A stretch of DNA of 15,813 bases from CAZFHZ01 sp964519015 (GTDB lineage: Bacteria > Blakebacterota > Blakebacteria > Blakebacterales > CAYUVJ01): positions 1 through 15,813 of the forward strand of contig CAZFHZ010000074.1 in NCBI GenBank assembly GCA_964519015.1, in the 5' to 3' direction. Below, in pieces: positions 6,810-14,490 of this stretch. A program made the translations under genes and the position numbers. The notes beneath the pieces are model-generated. The model made no database searches. It was not told the DNA's origin and worked only from the letters and a program-made list of their open reading frames with translations. Each line of letters starts with the position of its first letter. Within the stretch, counting starts at the first letter, position 1.

Positions 6810-8087
6810 ATGAGGGTGCTCGTGGTGGGATCGGGCGGACGGGAACATGCCCTCGCCTGGCGGCTGGCCCGCTGCCCGTCGGTGGAGGGGGTGGTGGCCG
6901 CCCCCGGCAACCCGGGGATCGCCCTGGAAGCGGAGTGCCGGGCGGTCGCCGCCGAGGATGTGGCGGGGCTGACCGAACTGGCCCGGCGCGAGCGGATCGA
7001 CCTGGTGGTGGTCGGGCCGGAACTCCCCCTGACCCGCGGGCTGGCCGACCGGGTGCGCGATGAAGGCATCCCCTGTTTCGGGCCGGGTTCGGACGGCGCC
7101 ATGCTGGAGGGCTCGAAAGCATGGGCCAAGGACTTCATGCGGCAGGCCGGCATCCCCACGGCCTCCTACCGGGTCTTCCACGAGACCGCGCCCGCCCTGG
7201 CCTGGCTCGAGGAGGGGGAGGGGCCGATCGTGGTGAAGGCCTCCGGGTTGGCGGCCGGCAAGGGGGCGATCGTCTGCGCCGACCGGGGAGCGGCCCGGAT
7301 CGCGGTGCGCATGATCATGGAGGAGCGGCGTTTCGGTGCGGCCGGCGACCGGGTGGTCATCGAGGAGTTCCTGGTCGGGGAGGAGGCCTCGATCCTGGCC
7401 CTCACCGACGGTGAGCGGCTCCTCCCGATGGTTTCCAGCCAGGACCACAAGCGGATCGGCGACGGCGATGAGGGAGCCAACACCGGTGGGATGGGTGCTT
7501 ACGCCCCGGCTCCGGTGGTCACCCCCCCGGTCATGGAGAAGGTCCGGACGCGTATCCTGGAGCCGTTGCTGGCCGAGATGCAGCGACGGGGGATCGCCTA
7601 TCGCGGGGTGGTCTACGCTGGCCTGATGATCGACCCGGCCGGTGACCCACGGGTGATCGAGTTCAACTGCCGTTTCGGCGACCCGGAGGCTCAGGTGGTG
7701 CTTCCGCTGGTCGAGGGGGACCTGGCCGAAGCCCTGCTGGCGGCCGCCCGGGGGGAGCTCGATCCGGGCGCGCTGACCATGGGTGAGGGGGCTGCGGTGT
7801 GCGTGGTGATGGCCTCGGGGGGCTACCCGGAGGCCTATACCAAGGGCGTGCCGATCACCGGGCTCGAAGAAGCGGCCGGCCTGGACGGGGTCGTCGTCTT
7901 CCATGCCGGCACCGCCGTGGAGGAGGGTCGTGTGGTCACCGCCGGAGGCCGGGTGCTCGGAGTGACCGCTTTCGCCGACGATGTGGCCGACGCCGTCGAT
8001 CGCGCCTACCAGGGGGTGGGACGGATCCGTTTCGAGGAAGCGTACTGGCGCCGGGATATCGCCCATCGGGCGCTCGCCCGCAAGTAG
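6810..8087 (+). CDS. purD: Phosphoribosylamine--glycine ligase
   Basis: PurD joins glycine to 5-phosphoribosylamine with ATP, the second step of IMP synthesis, in the cytosol. The 425 residues match the usual length. The family landmarks are complete: the N-terminal VVGSGGREHAL loop, VVGPELPLTRGLAD, GSKAWAKDFM, the ATP-grasp loop VVKASGLAAGKGA, QDHKRIGDGDEGANTGGMGA, and the metal-binding EFNCRFGDPEAQ. The C-terminal part covers the remaining domain through GVTAFADDVADAVDRAY. ATG 6810 lies 13 bases after the previous stop; only a weak GCGGGG serves as ribosome site, suggesting coupling to upstream translation. purE follows after 27 bases. Confidence 0.97.
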   Translation: MRVLVVGSGGREHALAWRLARCPSVEGVVAAPGNPGIALEAECRAVAAEDVAGLTELARRERIDLVVVGPELPLTRGLADRVRDEGIPCFGPGSDGAMLEGSKAWAKDFMRQAGIPTASYRVFHETAPALAWLEEGEGPIVVKASGLAAGKGAIVCADRGAARIAVRMIMEERRFGAAGDRVVIEEFLVGEEASILALTDGERLLPMVSSQDHKRIGDGDEGANTGGMGAYAPAPVVTPPVMEKVRTRILEPLLAEMQRRGIAYRGVVYAGLMIDPAGDPRVIEFNCRFGDPEAQVVLPLVEGDLAEALLAAARGELDPGALTMGEGAAVCVVMASGGYPEAYTKGVPITGLEEAAGLDGVVVFHAGTAVEEGRVVTAGGRVLGVTAFADDVADAVDRAYQGVGRIRFEEAYWRRDIAHRALARK

Positions 8088-8114
8088 ACTCGGGACACTA
8101 GGGAGGGGGACAGG

Positions 8115-8561
8115 ATGCCGACCGTGGCCGTGCTCATGGGCAGCACCTCCGACGAACCCGTCATGGCGAAGGCCGTCCAGGTGCTCGAGGAGTTCGGGGT
8201 CGATTACGAGCAGGAGGTCATCTCGGCCCACCGCAATCCCGATCGACTGGTCGAATACGTCCGTGGAGCCCCCGGCCGCGGCATCAAGGTGTTCATCTGT
8301 GGAGCGGGGCTCTCGGCCGCGCTCCCGGGCGCGGTAGCCGCTCAGACCGAACTGCCGGTCATCGGTGTGCCGCTGGAGGCCGCCCTGGGCGGGCTGGACA
8401 GCCTGCTCTCGATCGCCCAGATGCCCCCCGGTGTCCCGGTGGCCTGCGTCGGGATCGGTAACGCCCGCAACGCGGCCTATCTGGCCGTGAACATCCTCGC
8501 CCTCGGGGATCCCGGACTAGCCGGGGCCTGGGCGGCCTTCCGGGAGCGGCAGCGGGGTTGA
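8115..8561 (+). CDS. purE: PurE, class I-like, with unusual Ala69
   Basis: PurE makes 4-carboxy-5-aminoimidazole ribonucleotide: class I enzymes isomerise the N5-carboxy compound made by PurK, class II enzymes carboxylate AIR directly. At 148 residues it has normal length and full landmarks: GSTSDEPVM (9-17), catalytic SAHR (37-40), PVIGVP (81-86) and GLDSLLSIAQMPPGVPVA (93-110). The loop that most class I enzymes write as GAGGAAHLPG reads GAGLSAALPG (63-72), so the usual histidine is Ala69 (GCG at 8319-8321). No purK is in the window. The start ATG 8115 has a strong GGGAGGGGGA upstream. Its TGA overlaps the next gene's ATG in TGATG. Confidence 0.93.
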   Translation: MPTVAVLMGSTSDEPVMAKAVQVLEEFGVDYEQEVISAHRNPDRLVEYVRGAPGRGIKVFICGAGLSAALPGAVAAQTELPVIGVPLEAALGGLDSLLSIAQMPPGVPVACVGIGNARNAAYLAVNILALGDPGLAGAWAAFRERQRG

Positions 8562-9751
8562 TGGAAGCGGAGATGCCGGGTGAGAAGTCCCTCCGCCGGG
8601 TCACGCCCGACGAGGCGGGACTGGCCGAAGCCGCCCTGGCCATGGCGGGTGGGGAGACCATCGCCTATCCGACCGAGACCCAGTACGGGCTGGGCACCGA
8701 TGCGCTCAATCCCTTCGCCGTGGAAGCCCTGCGGGACCTCAAGGGGAAAGGAGCGGGACCGGTCCTGGCCCTGGTCGCCGACCGCCCATCGGTGACCCTC
8801 CTGGCCGCCGAGGTCCCACCGCCGGCCGAGGTCGTAGCCCGGACCTGCTGGCCCGGTCCGGTGACGGTGCTGCTGCCGGCCCGCGATGGGATCCCCGGAG
8901 GGCTGGTGGGTCCCGAGGGTCTGGTCGGAGTGCGCATCTCGAGCCACCCGGCCGCCTTCCGACTGACCCAGCTACTGGGCCGTCCGGTGGTCTCCACCAG
9001 CGCCAACCAGGCGGGGCAGGAGCCGCTCCACGAGCCCGACCGGATCGCCGAGACGTTCGGCGGACGGCTGCGGATGCTGGTCGACGGCGGTCGCCTCCCA
9101 CCCGGTCCCCCCAGTACCCTGGTGGACGGCCGCATCCTCCCGCTGCGCGTGCTCCGGGAAGGAGCGGTCAGCCGCAACAGCCTGGCCCGCCGGACCCACC
9201 TGGCGGTCGAAGGGGGCCGACCTGTCCCCCTGGCCCTGGTGGTCTGTACCGGCAACACGTGCCGGAGCCCGTTGGGAGAGGGGGTTCTCAGACAGCTCCT
9301 CCGGGAGCGCGGTCGTGATGGGGAGATGGAGGTCGCCTCGGCCGGGGTCTCGGCGGTCACCTGGGGGCATGCCATGGAGGAGGCCCGCGAGGCGGCCTGG
9401 GAGGAGGGGATCGACCTCTCCGGTCACCGCCCCCGTCAACTCACCCCCGAACTGGTCCGGGAGGCCGATATCATCCTGGTCATGGAGGAGAAGCACCGCC
9501 AGCGTATCGCGGTGATGGACCCGCAGGCCTCGGCCCGGGTCCACCTGGTGAAGGGACTGGCCGCGGAGTTGAAGGGATGGCCGGTCCTGGGGCCGCGGCA
9601 TATCGAGGACCCCATCGGTCGCCCGACACGCTATTATCGTAGGACGCTGTCCAATCTCCGCCGGGAGTTCTCCGGAGGGCTGGACCGGCTCGTGGAGCGG
9701 GCGGTGCGGCGACGCGCCGCCGTCAACGGGGAGGAGAGGAGCGGGACGTGA
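8561..9751 (+). CDS. Fusion: TsaC/Sua5-type domain plus low-molecular-weight phosphatase
   Basis: This 396-residue protein has two domains. Residues 15-205 are a YrdC/TsaC domain, which makes threonylcarbamoyl-AMP for the t6A base of tRNA: YPTETQYGLGTDA, LKGKG (a usual KxR becomes KxK), WPGPVTVLLP, VGVRISSHP and VSTSAN are visible. No Sua5 C-terminal domain follows. Instead, from about residue 222 comes a low-molecular-weight phosphatase: VVCTGNTCRSPLGEG with nucleophile Cys229 and Arg235, then ASAGVSA, and DPIGR with general acid Asp350. Thr233 inside the signature loop is the residue that in B. subtilis YwlE favours phosphoarginine over phosphotyrosine. I prefer ATG 8561, which overlaps the purE stop, to TTG 8558; ATG 8573 is also possible. 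GTGA overlap joins it to the next gene. Confidence 0.9.
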   Translation: MEAEMPGEKSLRRVTPDEAGLAEAALAMAGGETIAYPTETQYGLGTDALNPFAVEALRDLKGKGAGPVLALVADRPSVTLLAAEVPPPAEVVARTCWPGPVTVLLPARDGIPGGLVGPEGLVGVRISSHPAAFRLTQLLGRPVVSTSANQAGQEPLHEPDRIAETFGGRLRMLVDGGRLPPGPPSTLVDGRILPLRVLREGAVSRNSLARRTHLAVEGGRPVPLALVVCTGNTCRSPLGEGVLRQLLRERGRDGEMEVASAGVSAVTWGHAMEEAREAAWEEGIDLSGHRPRQLTPELVREADIILVMEEKHRQRIAVMDPQASARVHLVKGLAAELKGWPVLGPRHIEDPIGRPTRYYRRTLSNLRREFSGGLDRLVERAVRRRAAVNGEERSGT

Positions 9752-10818
9752 GCGCTGACCGGTACCTGCCGTCGCGGCTGGGACTGCTCCGTAACGACGC
9801 CCTGGGGGACACCCTGCTCGCCCTGCCGGTGGCGTCCGCGGCGCGGCGGATCAACCGGGCGATCGAGGTCGAACTGGTCTGCGCCCTCGACCTGGTGGAG
9901 CTGATGCGCGCCCATCCCGACCTCAACGACGTGGTGGCCGATCCGGGAGGGAATGCGCGCGGCTTGGCCCGCGTGCTGCGCCAGCGCCGGTACGAGGCCA
10001 TCCTGGTCCTGCGGCCGACCCCGCGAAACGCATTGGCCGCCTTCCTGGCCGGCATCCCCGTTCGGGTCGGGACGGCCTGGCGCTTCTACGGGCCGCTCTT
10101 CAACCTCCGCTGGTACGGTCATCGCCGATTCAACGAACGGCACGAGATCGAGTATAACCTGCTCCTGCTCCAGCGGCTCATGGGCCGGGACCCGGGAACG
10201 CCCGAGTTCTACCTCCCGCCGCCGCCGGCGGAACGGGAAGGGGCGATGACACTGCTGGCCGGTCAGGGGATCGAGCTCAACCGGCCACTGGTCGCCCTGC
10301 ACCCGGGGAGCCGCGGTTCGGCCCTTCCCTGGCCGATCGGACACTACGTCGAACTGGCCCGGCTGTTGCGCGCCGAAGGGGTGCAGGTGGTCGTCACCGG
10401 TTCGGCCGATGAGGCCGACCTGGCCGGCCGGGTGAGTGCGGTCCCGGGCGTGGTGGACCTGACCGGTCGGACCACGCTGGGGCAGCTCGCCTGGCTCTAC
10501 AAGACGTGCGACACCATGATCTCCAACAGCACCGGACCGCTCCACCTGGCGGCTGCGGTCGGGACCAAGGTGGTCGGTCTCTATCCGGCCGCCGAGGTGA
10601 ACAGTCCGGTCCGCTGGGGACCGTGGGGACCGGGTCACAAGGCCTTCCGCGGACCGGTGGACGACTGCCGCCGTTGCGTCGGCTCGAAGTGTGAGGTCTA
10701 CAACTGCCTGGAGCAGGTGAGTCCGGAACAGGTCCGGCGGGTGGCCTGCGGTATCATGGAGCAGTCCCCCCACCACGGCCGCTATCAGCCCTCACGTTCG
10801 ACCCCGGCGCCCTCATGA
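9748..10818 (+). CDS. Glycosyltransferase family 9 (heptosyltransferase-like)
   Basis: This 356-residue enzyme has the two-domain GT-B layout of ADP-heptose:LPS heptosyltransferases, which add core sugars to lipid A at the inner membrane. It begins with the acceptor-domain motif RNDALGD (15-21). The nucleotide-sugar domain shows LHPGS (184-188), VVVTGSADE, DLTGRTTLGQLAWL and SNSTGPLHLAAAVGT (259-273). A cysteine group (C307, C310, C315, C320) follows, as is common in GT9 proteins of non-enteric phyla. The donor sugar cannot be told from sequence. The GTG start at 9748 overlaps the previous TGA (GTGA), with GGAGGAGAGGAG just upstream. This gene is the best local argument for an outer membrane bearing a sugar core. 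Confidence 0.88.
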   Translation: MSADRYLPSRLGLLRNDALGDTLLALPVASAARRINRAIEVELVCALDLVELMRAHPDLNDVVADPGGNARGLARVLRQRRYEAILVLRPTPRNALAAFLAGIPVRVGTAWRFYGPLFNLRWYGHRRFNERHEIEYNLLLLQRLMGRDPGTPEFYLPPPPAEREGAMTLLAGQGIELNRPLVALHPGSRGSALPWPIGHYVELARLLRAEGVQVVVTGSADEADLAGRVSAVPGVVDLTGRTTLGQLAWLYKTCDTMISNSTGPLHLAAAVGTKVVGLYPAAEVNSPVRWGPWGPGHKAFRGPVDDCRRCVGSKCEVYNCLEQVSPEQVRRVACGIMEQSPHHGRYQPSRSTPAPS

Positions 10819-11780
10819 GCCGCCATCCCCGTTTCGATCCGGCGAGGTTGCGCACCCGATCACTGGCCGAACGCACCCACAAGGTGCGAGTGGAGGACTT
10901 CATCCGGGTGCCACCGGCGGGCCGGCGAGAGGAGGTCGAAGCCCGGTTGCCCGACATCCTGAGCGGGGCCGGACTGAAGAGCTTCGCCCGGGCCTTCCGC
11001 CGGGCGGGGGAGTCGGGGCGGGGGGTGCTCTGGATGATGGGCGCCCACGTGGTCAAGGTCGGCTGCACTCCGCTGCTGATCGATCTGGCCGAACGGGGCA
11101 TGATCGGCTGTGTGGCCACCAACGGCGCTGCGATGATCCACGACTTCGAGATCGCCCTGATCGGAGCCACCAGCGAGGACGTAGCAGCCAACCTCGAAGG
11201 GGGGGAGTTCGGCCTGTGGGAGGAGACCGGGACCCACCTGCACGAAGCGGCCCGTCGCGCGCGGGCGGACGGCCTGGGCTACGGCGAAGGGGTGGGGCGG
11301 TACATCGATGAGCTGGGTCTGCCCTACCGGGAGCACTCCCTCTTCTGGCGATTCTGGAAAGCCGGGCTGCCGGTGACCGTCCACTCGGCCATCGGTACCG
11401 AGATCATCCATCAGCATCCGGCCATGGACGGGGCGCTGGTGGGCGAGTTGAGCTACCGGGACTTCCTCATCCTGACCGCCCGGGTGGCCGAGCTGGCCGA
11501 GGGATCGGTGGTGCTCAACACCGGCTCGGCGGTCATCCTCCCCGAGGTCTTTGTCAAGGCGCTGGCCATGGCCCGGAACGCGGGTCATCCCGCTCGGGGC
11601 TTCCTGGCCGCCAATTTCGATCAGTACGACCACTACCGGCCGCGGGTGAACGTGGTCGGGCGACCTACTCTGGCCGGCGGAGCCGGGTTCATCTTCCTGG
11701 GGCAACATGAGTTCCTGCTCCCGTTGCTCCATGCCCTGGTGGTGGCCGAGCCGGCCCCGGTGGAGGTGGAAAGCGCATGA
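10815..11780 (+). CDS. Deoxyhypusine-synthase-like protein, function unknown
   Basis: This 321-residue soluble protein has no signal peptide. The central motifs MMGAHVVKVG (74-83), CVATNGAAMIHDFEIALIG (99-117), TSEDVA (119-124) and FGLWEETG (132-139) resemble bacterial proteins placed in the deoxyhypusine synthase / DHS-like NAD-binding fold. Later blocks are SAIGTEIIHQHP and VVLNTGSAVILPEVFVKAL. Deoxyhypusine synthase itself modifies eIF5A, absent from bacteria, and the classical catalytic lysine region is not recognisable, so the true substrate is unknown. Relatives include homospermidine synthase-like enzymes. ATG 10815 overlaps the preceding stop (ATGA), and its own stop overlaps the next ATG. 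I recognise the family from memory; the function is not assigned. Confidence 0.55.
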   Translation: MSRHPRFDPARLRTRSLAERTHKVRVEDFIRVPPAGRREEVEARLPDILSGAGLKSFARAFRRAGESGRGVLWMMGAHVVKVGCTPLLIDLAERGMIGCVATNGAAMIHDFEIALIGATSEDVAANLEGGEFGLWEETGTHLHEAARRARADGLGYGEGVGRYIDELGLPYREHSLFWRFWKAGLPVTVHSAIGTEIIHQHPAMDGALVGELSYRDFLILTARVAELAEGSVVLNTGSAVILPEVFVKALAMARNAGHPARGFLAANFDQYDHYRPRVNVVGRPTLAGGAGFIFLGQHEFLLPLLHALVVAEPAPVEVESA

Positions 11781-12388
11781 GTCCGAAGGGGAATCCCGCG
11801 CCGGCGGTCCCGGCCGCCTTCGGGCTGCTCTCGTTATTCCTGCTGGTGGCCTGTGCCGGGGCAGGCCCGCCCCGTTATACGCCCCAGACCGAGGCCCCGG
11901 TGCCGGAGAACGTGGCTCAGGAGGCGGACCTGGCCGGTCAGCTGCTCACTCCTCCCCCCGAGCGGAGCGCGGAGCAGACCATGCGGGAGTTGCCCGAGTC
12001 CAGCCTGCCGCTGGTGGGTATGCAGGTGGCCCTCCCCCGACCGCCCACCCCGGTCGAACTACCCCCCGCTCCCGATACCACCGCCGCTCTGCTCCCACCG
12101 GTGATCACCGGCGCCCACCGGGAGTACCAGGTCCAGGTCGCCATAACCCCCTCTTCCCAGGAGGCGGAGATGCTCGTCGAGCAGCTCCGCCCGCTGGTGC
12201 CGGGCGAGGAGGTGTTCGTCTTCTTCACCCGCCCGTATTACCGCATCCGGGTCGGGCATAAGACCAGCCGCGAGGAAGCCGACCTGCTCCTCCAGCGGCT
12301 CTCCGAACTCGGCTACACCCGGGCGCTGGTCATCCCGGTCACCGTGAACCCGGAACCACCCCCCCCCGTTCCCGGCGAAGCCCGTTGA
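11777..12388 (+). CDS. SPOR-domain lipoprotein
   Basis: This 203-residue protein carries a signal peptide with the core FGLLSLFLLVAC and lipobox LLVAC, Cys26 being the anchor. A long proline-rich, probably unstructured linker (about 30-112) leads to a SPOR domain at about 115-190: YQVQVAITPSSQEAEMLVEQ, then VFFTRPYYRIRVGHKTSREE and LSELGYTRALVIP. SPOR domains bind denuded peptidoglycan glycan strands, as at division sites, so the protein is likely anchored to the outer membrane with its domain at the wall. A lytic transglycosylase gene follows directly. The ATG at 11777 overlaps the preceding TGA. Nine consecutive C bases (12359-12367) near the 3' end encode prolines and could be prone to slippage or sequencing error. 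Confidence 0.85.
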   Translation: MSPKGNPAPAVPAAFGLLSLFLLVACAGAGPPRYTPQTEAPVPENVAQEADLAGQLLTPPPERSAEQTMRELPESSLPLVGMQVALPRPPTPVELPPAPDTTAALLPPVITGAHREYQVQVAITPSSQEAEMLVEQLRPLVPGEEVFVFFTRPYYRIRVGHKTSREEADLLLQRLSELGYTRALVIPVTVNPEPPPPVPGEAR

Positions 12389-12414
12389 CACCTCCCGCCC
12401 ATCGCAGGTATATT
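12385..12414 (+). promoter_or_regulatory. Near-consensus sigma-70-type promoter for the transglycosylase unit
   Basis: TTGACA (12385-12390) is a perfect -35 and TATATT (12409-12414) a 5-of-6 -10, with an 18-base spacer. The -35 overlaps the TGA stop of the SPOR gene (12386-12388). Transcription would start near 12421, about 20 bases before the ATG at 12441. It is the best promoter in the window. Confidence 0.7.
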
Positions 12415-12440
12415 CACTGATCGAAAATCGTTATGCGACA

Positions 12441-14480
12441 ATGAGTTACACGAGACGACAGCCAATACGTCGGGCCCCGGTGCTCCCGGGGGTCGTACTC
12501 CTCNNNNNNNNNNCGCCCCTCGATCCCACCCCCCCGCCCACGGTGGAATCCGCTCCCGCCGTCGCGGTCACCGCGAGCGACGAACAGGAACCGGCGCCGT
12601 TGAGCGGCGCACGGGCCTTCCTGGACGAAGCCGCCGCCCAGATCGCCGAAGCGCAGCATTACCTCGATGCGGCGGATGCCCGGAACGCGGAGTTCCACCT
12701 CAAGGAATCCCTGCAGGTCCTCCTCGAAGCCGACGGGCTGATCCCCAGCCGGGCTCGGCTGGAGAGCGACCCGGCGATTACCGAGCTGGAGACCATCCTC
12801 CGGGAGGCGCGGCTGCGGCTGCGCGGAGAGTTCGAGTCGCTCTGGACACGGACCAACGCCCTCTACGACCGCCTGCTCCCCGAACTGGGGCTGGACGCCT
12901 CCGATCTGGCCCAGGTCCAGGCTGAGGACATCGTGGACCTGGCCGGTATGAACGCGGCCATGGAGGAGAGCCTGGAACCTCCCCCGGGATCGTGGCAGGA
13001 GATCCGCGACCTTCTGCTGCAGATGGAGGAGGACGGGCGGATCGACATCGAACTAGGTCTGCGCGACTACCCCGATACCGCCTGGCAGCGCATCTGGCGC
13101 TCCCTGGCCTACTACACGGGACGGGGGCGGTCGAGCTTCCGGGTCTGGTTGGAGCGGAGCGGCCGCTACCAGAAGTTGGTGGAGGACCTGCTGGAGCGGG
13201 AGGGACTCCCCCGCGACATGGTCTTCCTCTGCATGATCGAGAGCGGGTTCAGCCATCGGGCGTTCTCGCGCGCCGCGGCCACCGGCCCCTGGCAGTTCAT
13301 GTCCTACACGGCCCGCAAGTACGGGCTGGCGACCCGCTACACCGACTCCTTCCGGGACGAACGGCACGATTTCGAGAAGGCCACCGTGGCCGCCTCCGGT
13401 TACCTGAAGGACCTTTACGCCGAATTCGGGACCTGGCCGCTGGCCATGGCCGGCTACAACAGCGGCGAGGGACGGGTCCGCAGTGCCCAGCGATATAATC
13501 AGAGTCGGAAGCGCCCCACCGACTACTGGTCGATCTACGGCCGGCTCCCGCGCGAGACGGTCAACTACGTCCCCTACTACCTGGCGGCGCTCACCATCAG
13601 CAAGAATCCCGCCCGCTTCGGGTTCGCTGATGTCGCCTACCAGGCCCCCTTCCGGGACAGTTACCAGGTCGTCCACCTGACCGGACCCGTCCTGCTCCAG
13701 CAGGTCGCCGAGTTGATCGGAACCACCTCGACCGCGCTGAGGGAGCTGAACCCGGAACTCCACCGGGAGATCACACCCGTAGAGGGGTACGACCTGCGCC
13801 TGCCGACCGGCACGATCGACACCTTCATCACCGCCTTCGAGCAGTTGCCGGCCGAGGGTCGCAAGAGTTTCGAGCAATACCTGGTCCATCCGGGGGATAA
13901 CGGTACCCTGATCGCCCGGCGCACCGGGGTGGCCTGGAGCGAGATCAAGGCGGAGAACCGGATTAAGGACGACCGCAAGCTCCAGCCGGGGCAGGCGCTC
14001 CGGATCCCCAAGCAGGAGCCCTCCCGTTTCCTGACCCAGGCGGAGATCGCCAGTCTGACCGCCCGTCCTTCGGCGATCGGTAGCGGCAATCCGCTGCGCT
14101 ACACCGTCCGGCGGGGGGACACGATCAGCGGGTTGGCCACCCGCTTCGGCGTGACCTGGATCCAGATCCGGCAATGGAACAACCTGGGGGGGAACACGAT
14201 CTACGCCGGACAGACCCTGACCCTCTATCCCCGAACCACCCGGGTGGTGACCGCCCCGGCCGTGGCGGCGGCCGCCCGGCCGGCCAATGGTGTCTACACG
14301 GTGGGCCGCAACGATACGCTCTGGGATATCGCCCAGAAGTTCGGCATCACGGTCACCGACCTGAAGCGCTGGAACGGTTTGAACGGGAACACGATCTATC
14401 CGGGGAACCGTCTGATCGTCACTCGCGAAGCCGCGGATGCGGCCATCGTGGGTGGGCCGGGCTCCCCCGGTGGTCGCTGA
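12441..14480 (+). CDS. MltD-like lytic transglycosylase with three LysM domains (contains assembly gap)
   Basis: It is a predicted exported muramidase-type enzyme that cleaves peptidoglycan glycan strands to 1,6-anhydro ends. The SLT domain spans about 240-400: MIESGFSHRAFSRAAATGPW with catalytic Glu267 and then QFM, AGYNSGEGRV, and RETVNYVPYYLAALTI. Three LysM peptidoglycan-binding domains follow at about 478-521, 553-596 and 618-661; the last two have clear YTVRRGDT/YTVGRNDT starts and NNLGGNTIY/NGLNGNTIY ends. This is the MltD layout with a longer helical N-terminal region (about 55-220). Residues 22-25 fall on ten N bases (12504-12513), where the end of the signal peptide and any lipobox should be; the frame holds across the gap as drawn. 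No clear Shine-Dalgarno precedes ATG 12441. The SPOR lipoprotein upstream binds the same polymer. Confidence 0.9.
   Translation: MSYTRRQPIRRAPVLPGVVLLXXXXPLDPTPPPTVESAPAVAVTASDEQEPAPLSGARAFLDEAAAQIAEAQHYLDAADARNAEFHLKESLQVLLEADGLIPSRARLESDPAITELETILREARLRLRGEFESLWTRTNALYDRLLPELGLDASDLAQVQAEDIVDLAGMNAAMEESLEPPPGSWQEIRDLLLQMEEDGRIDIELGLRDYPDTAWQRIWRSLAYYTGRGRSSFRVWLERSGRYQKLVEDLLEREGLPRDMVFLCMIESGFSHRAFSRAAATGPWQFMSYTARKYGLATRYTDSFRDERHDFEKATVAASGYLKDLYAEFGTWPLAMAGYNSGEGRVRSAQRYNQSRKRPTDYWSIYGRLPRETVNYVPYYLAALTISKNPARFGFADVAYQAPFRDSYQVVHLTGPVLLQQVAELIGTTSTALRELNPELHREITPVEGYDLRLPTGTIDTFITAFEQLPAEGRKSFEQYLVHPGDNGTLIARRTGVAWSEIKAENRIKDDRKLQPGQALRIPKQEPSRFLTQAEIASLTARPSAIGSGNPLRYTVRRGDTISGLATRFGVTWIQIRQWNNLGGNTIYAGQTLTLYPRTTRVVTAPAVAAAARPANGVYTVGRNDTLWDIAQKFGITVTDLKRWNGLNGNTIYPGNRLIVTREAADAAIVGGPGSPGGR
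12504..12513. other. Assembly gap (10 N)
   Basis: Ten undetermined bases lie inside the 5' end of the transglycosylase gene, after an apparent n-region and half a hydrophobic core (VLPGVVLL). The true length is unknown. It probably hides the rest of the signal peptide. Confidence 0.99.
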
Positions 14481-14490
14481 GAAGACGGCG

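Noticed and set aside
5741..7159. 472-codon - strand frame across the tRNA, barrel gene and purD start
   Set aside because: It reads through the tRNA in antisense, giving a peptide typical of mis-annotated tRNA regions, and opposes well-supported genes.
6708..8231. 507-codon - strand frame opposite purD
   Set aside because: purD is unmistakable on the + strand; the opposite frame is histidine/glycine/arginine-rich shadow sequence.
14437..14490. Upstream start for sppA (ATG 14437)
   Set aside because: It would overlap the transglycosylase gene by 44 bases and add residues before the membrane segment without any family match.
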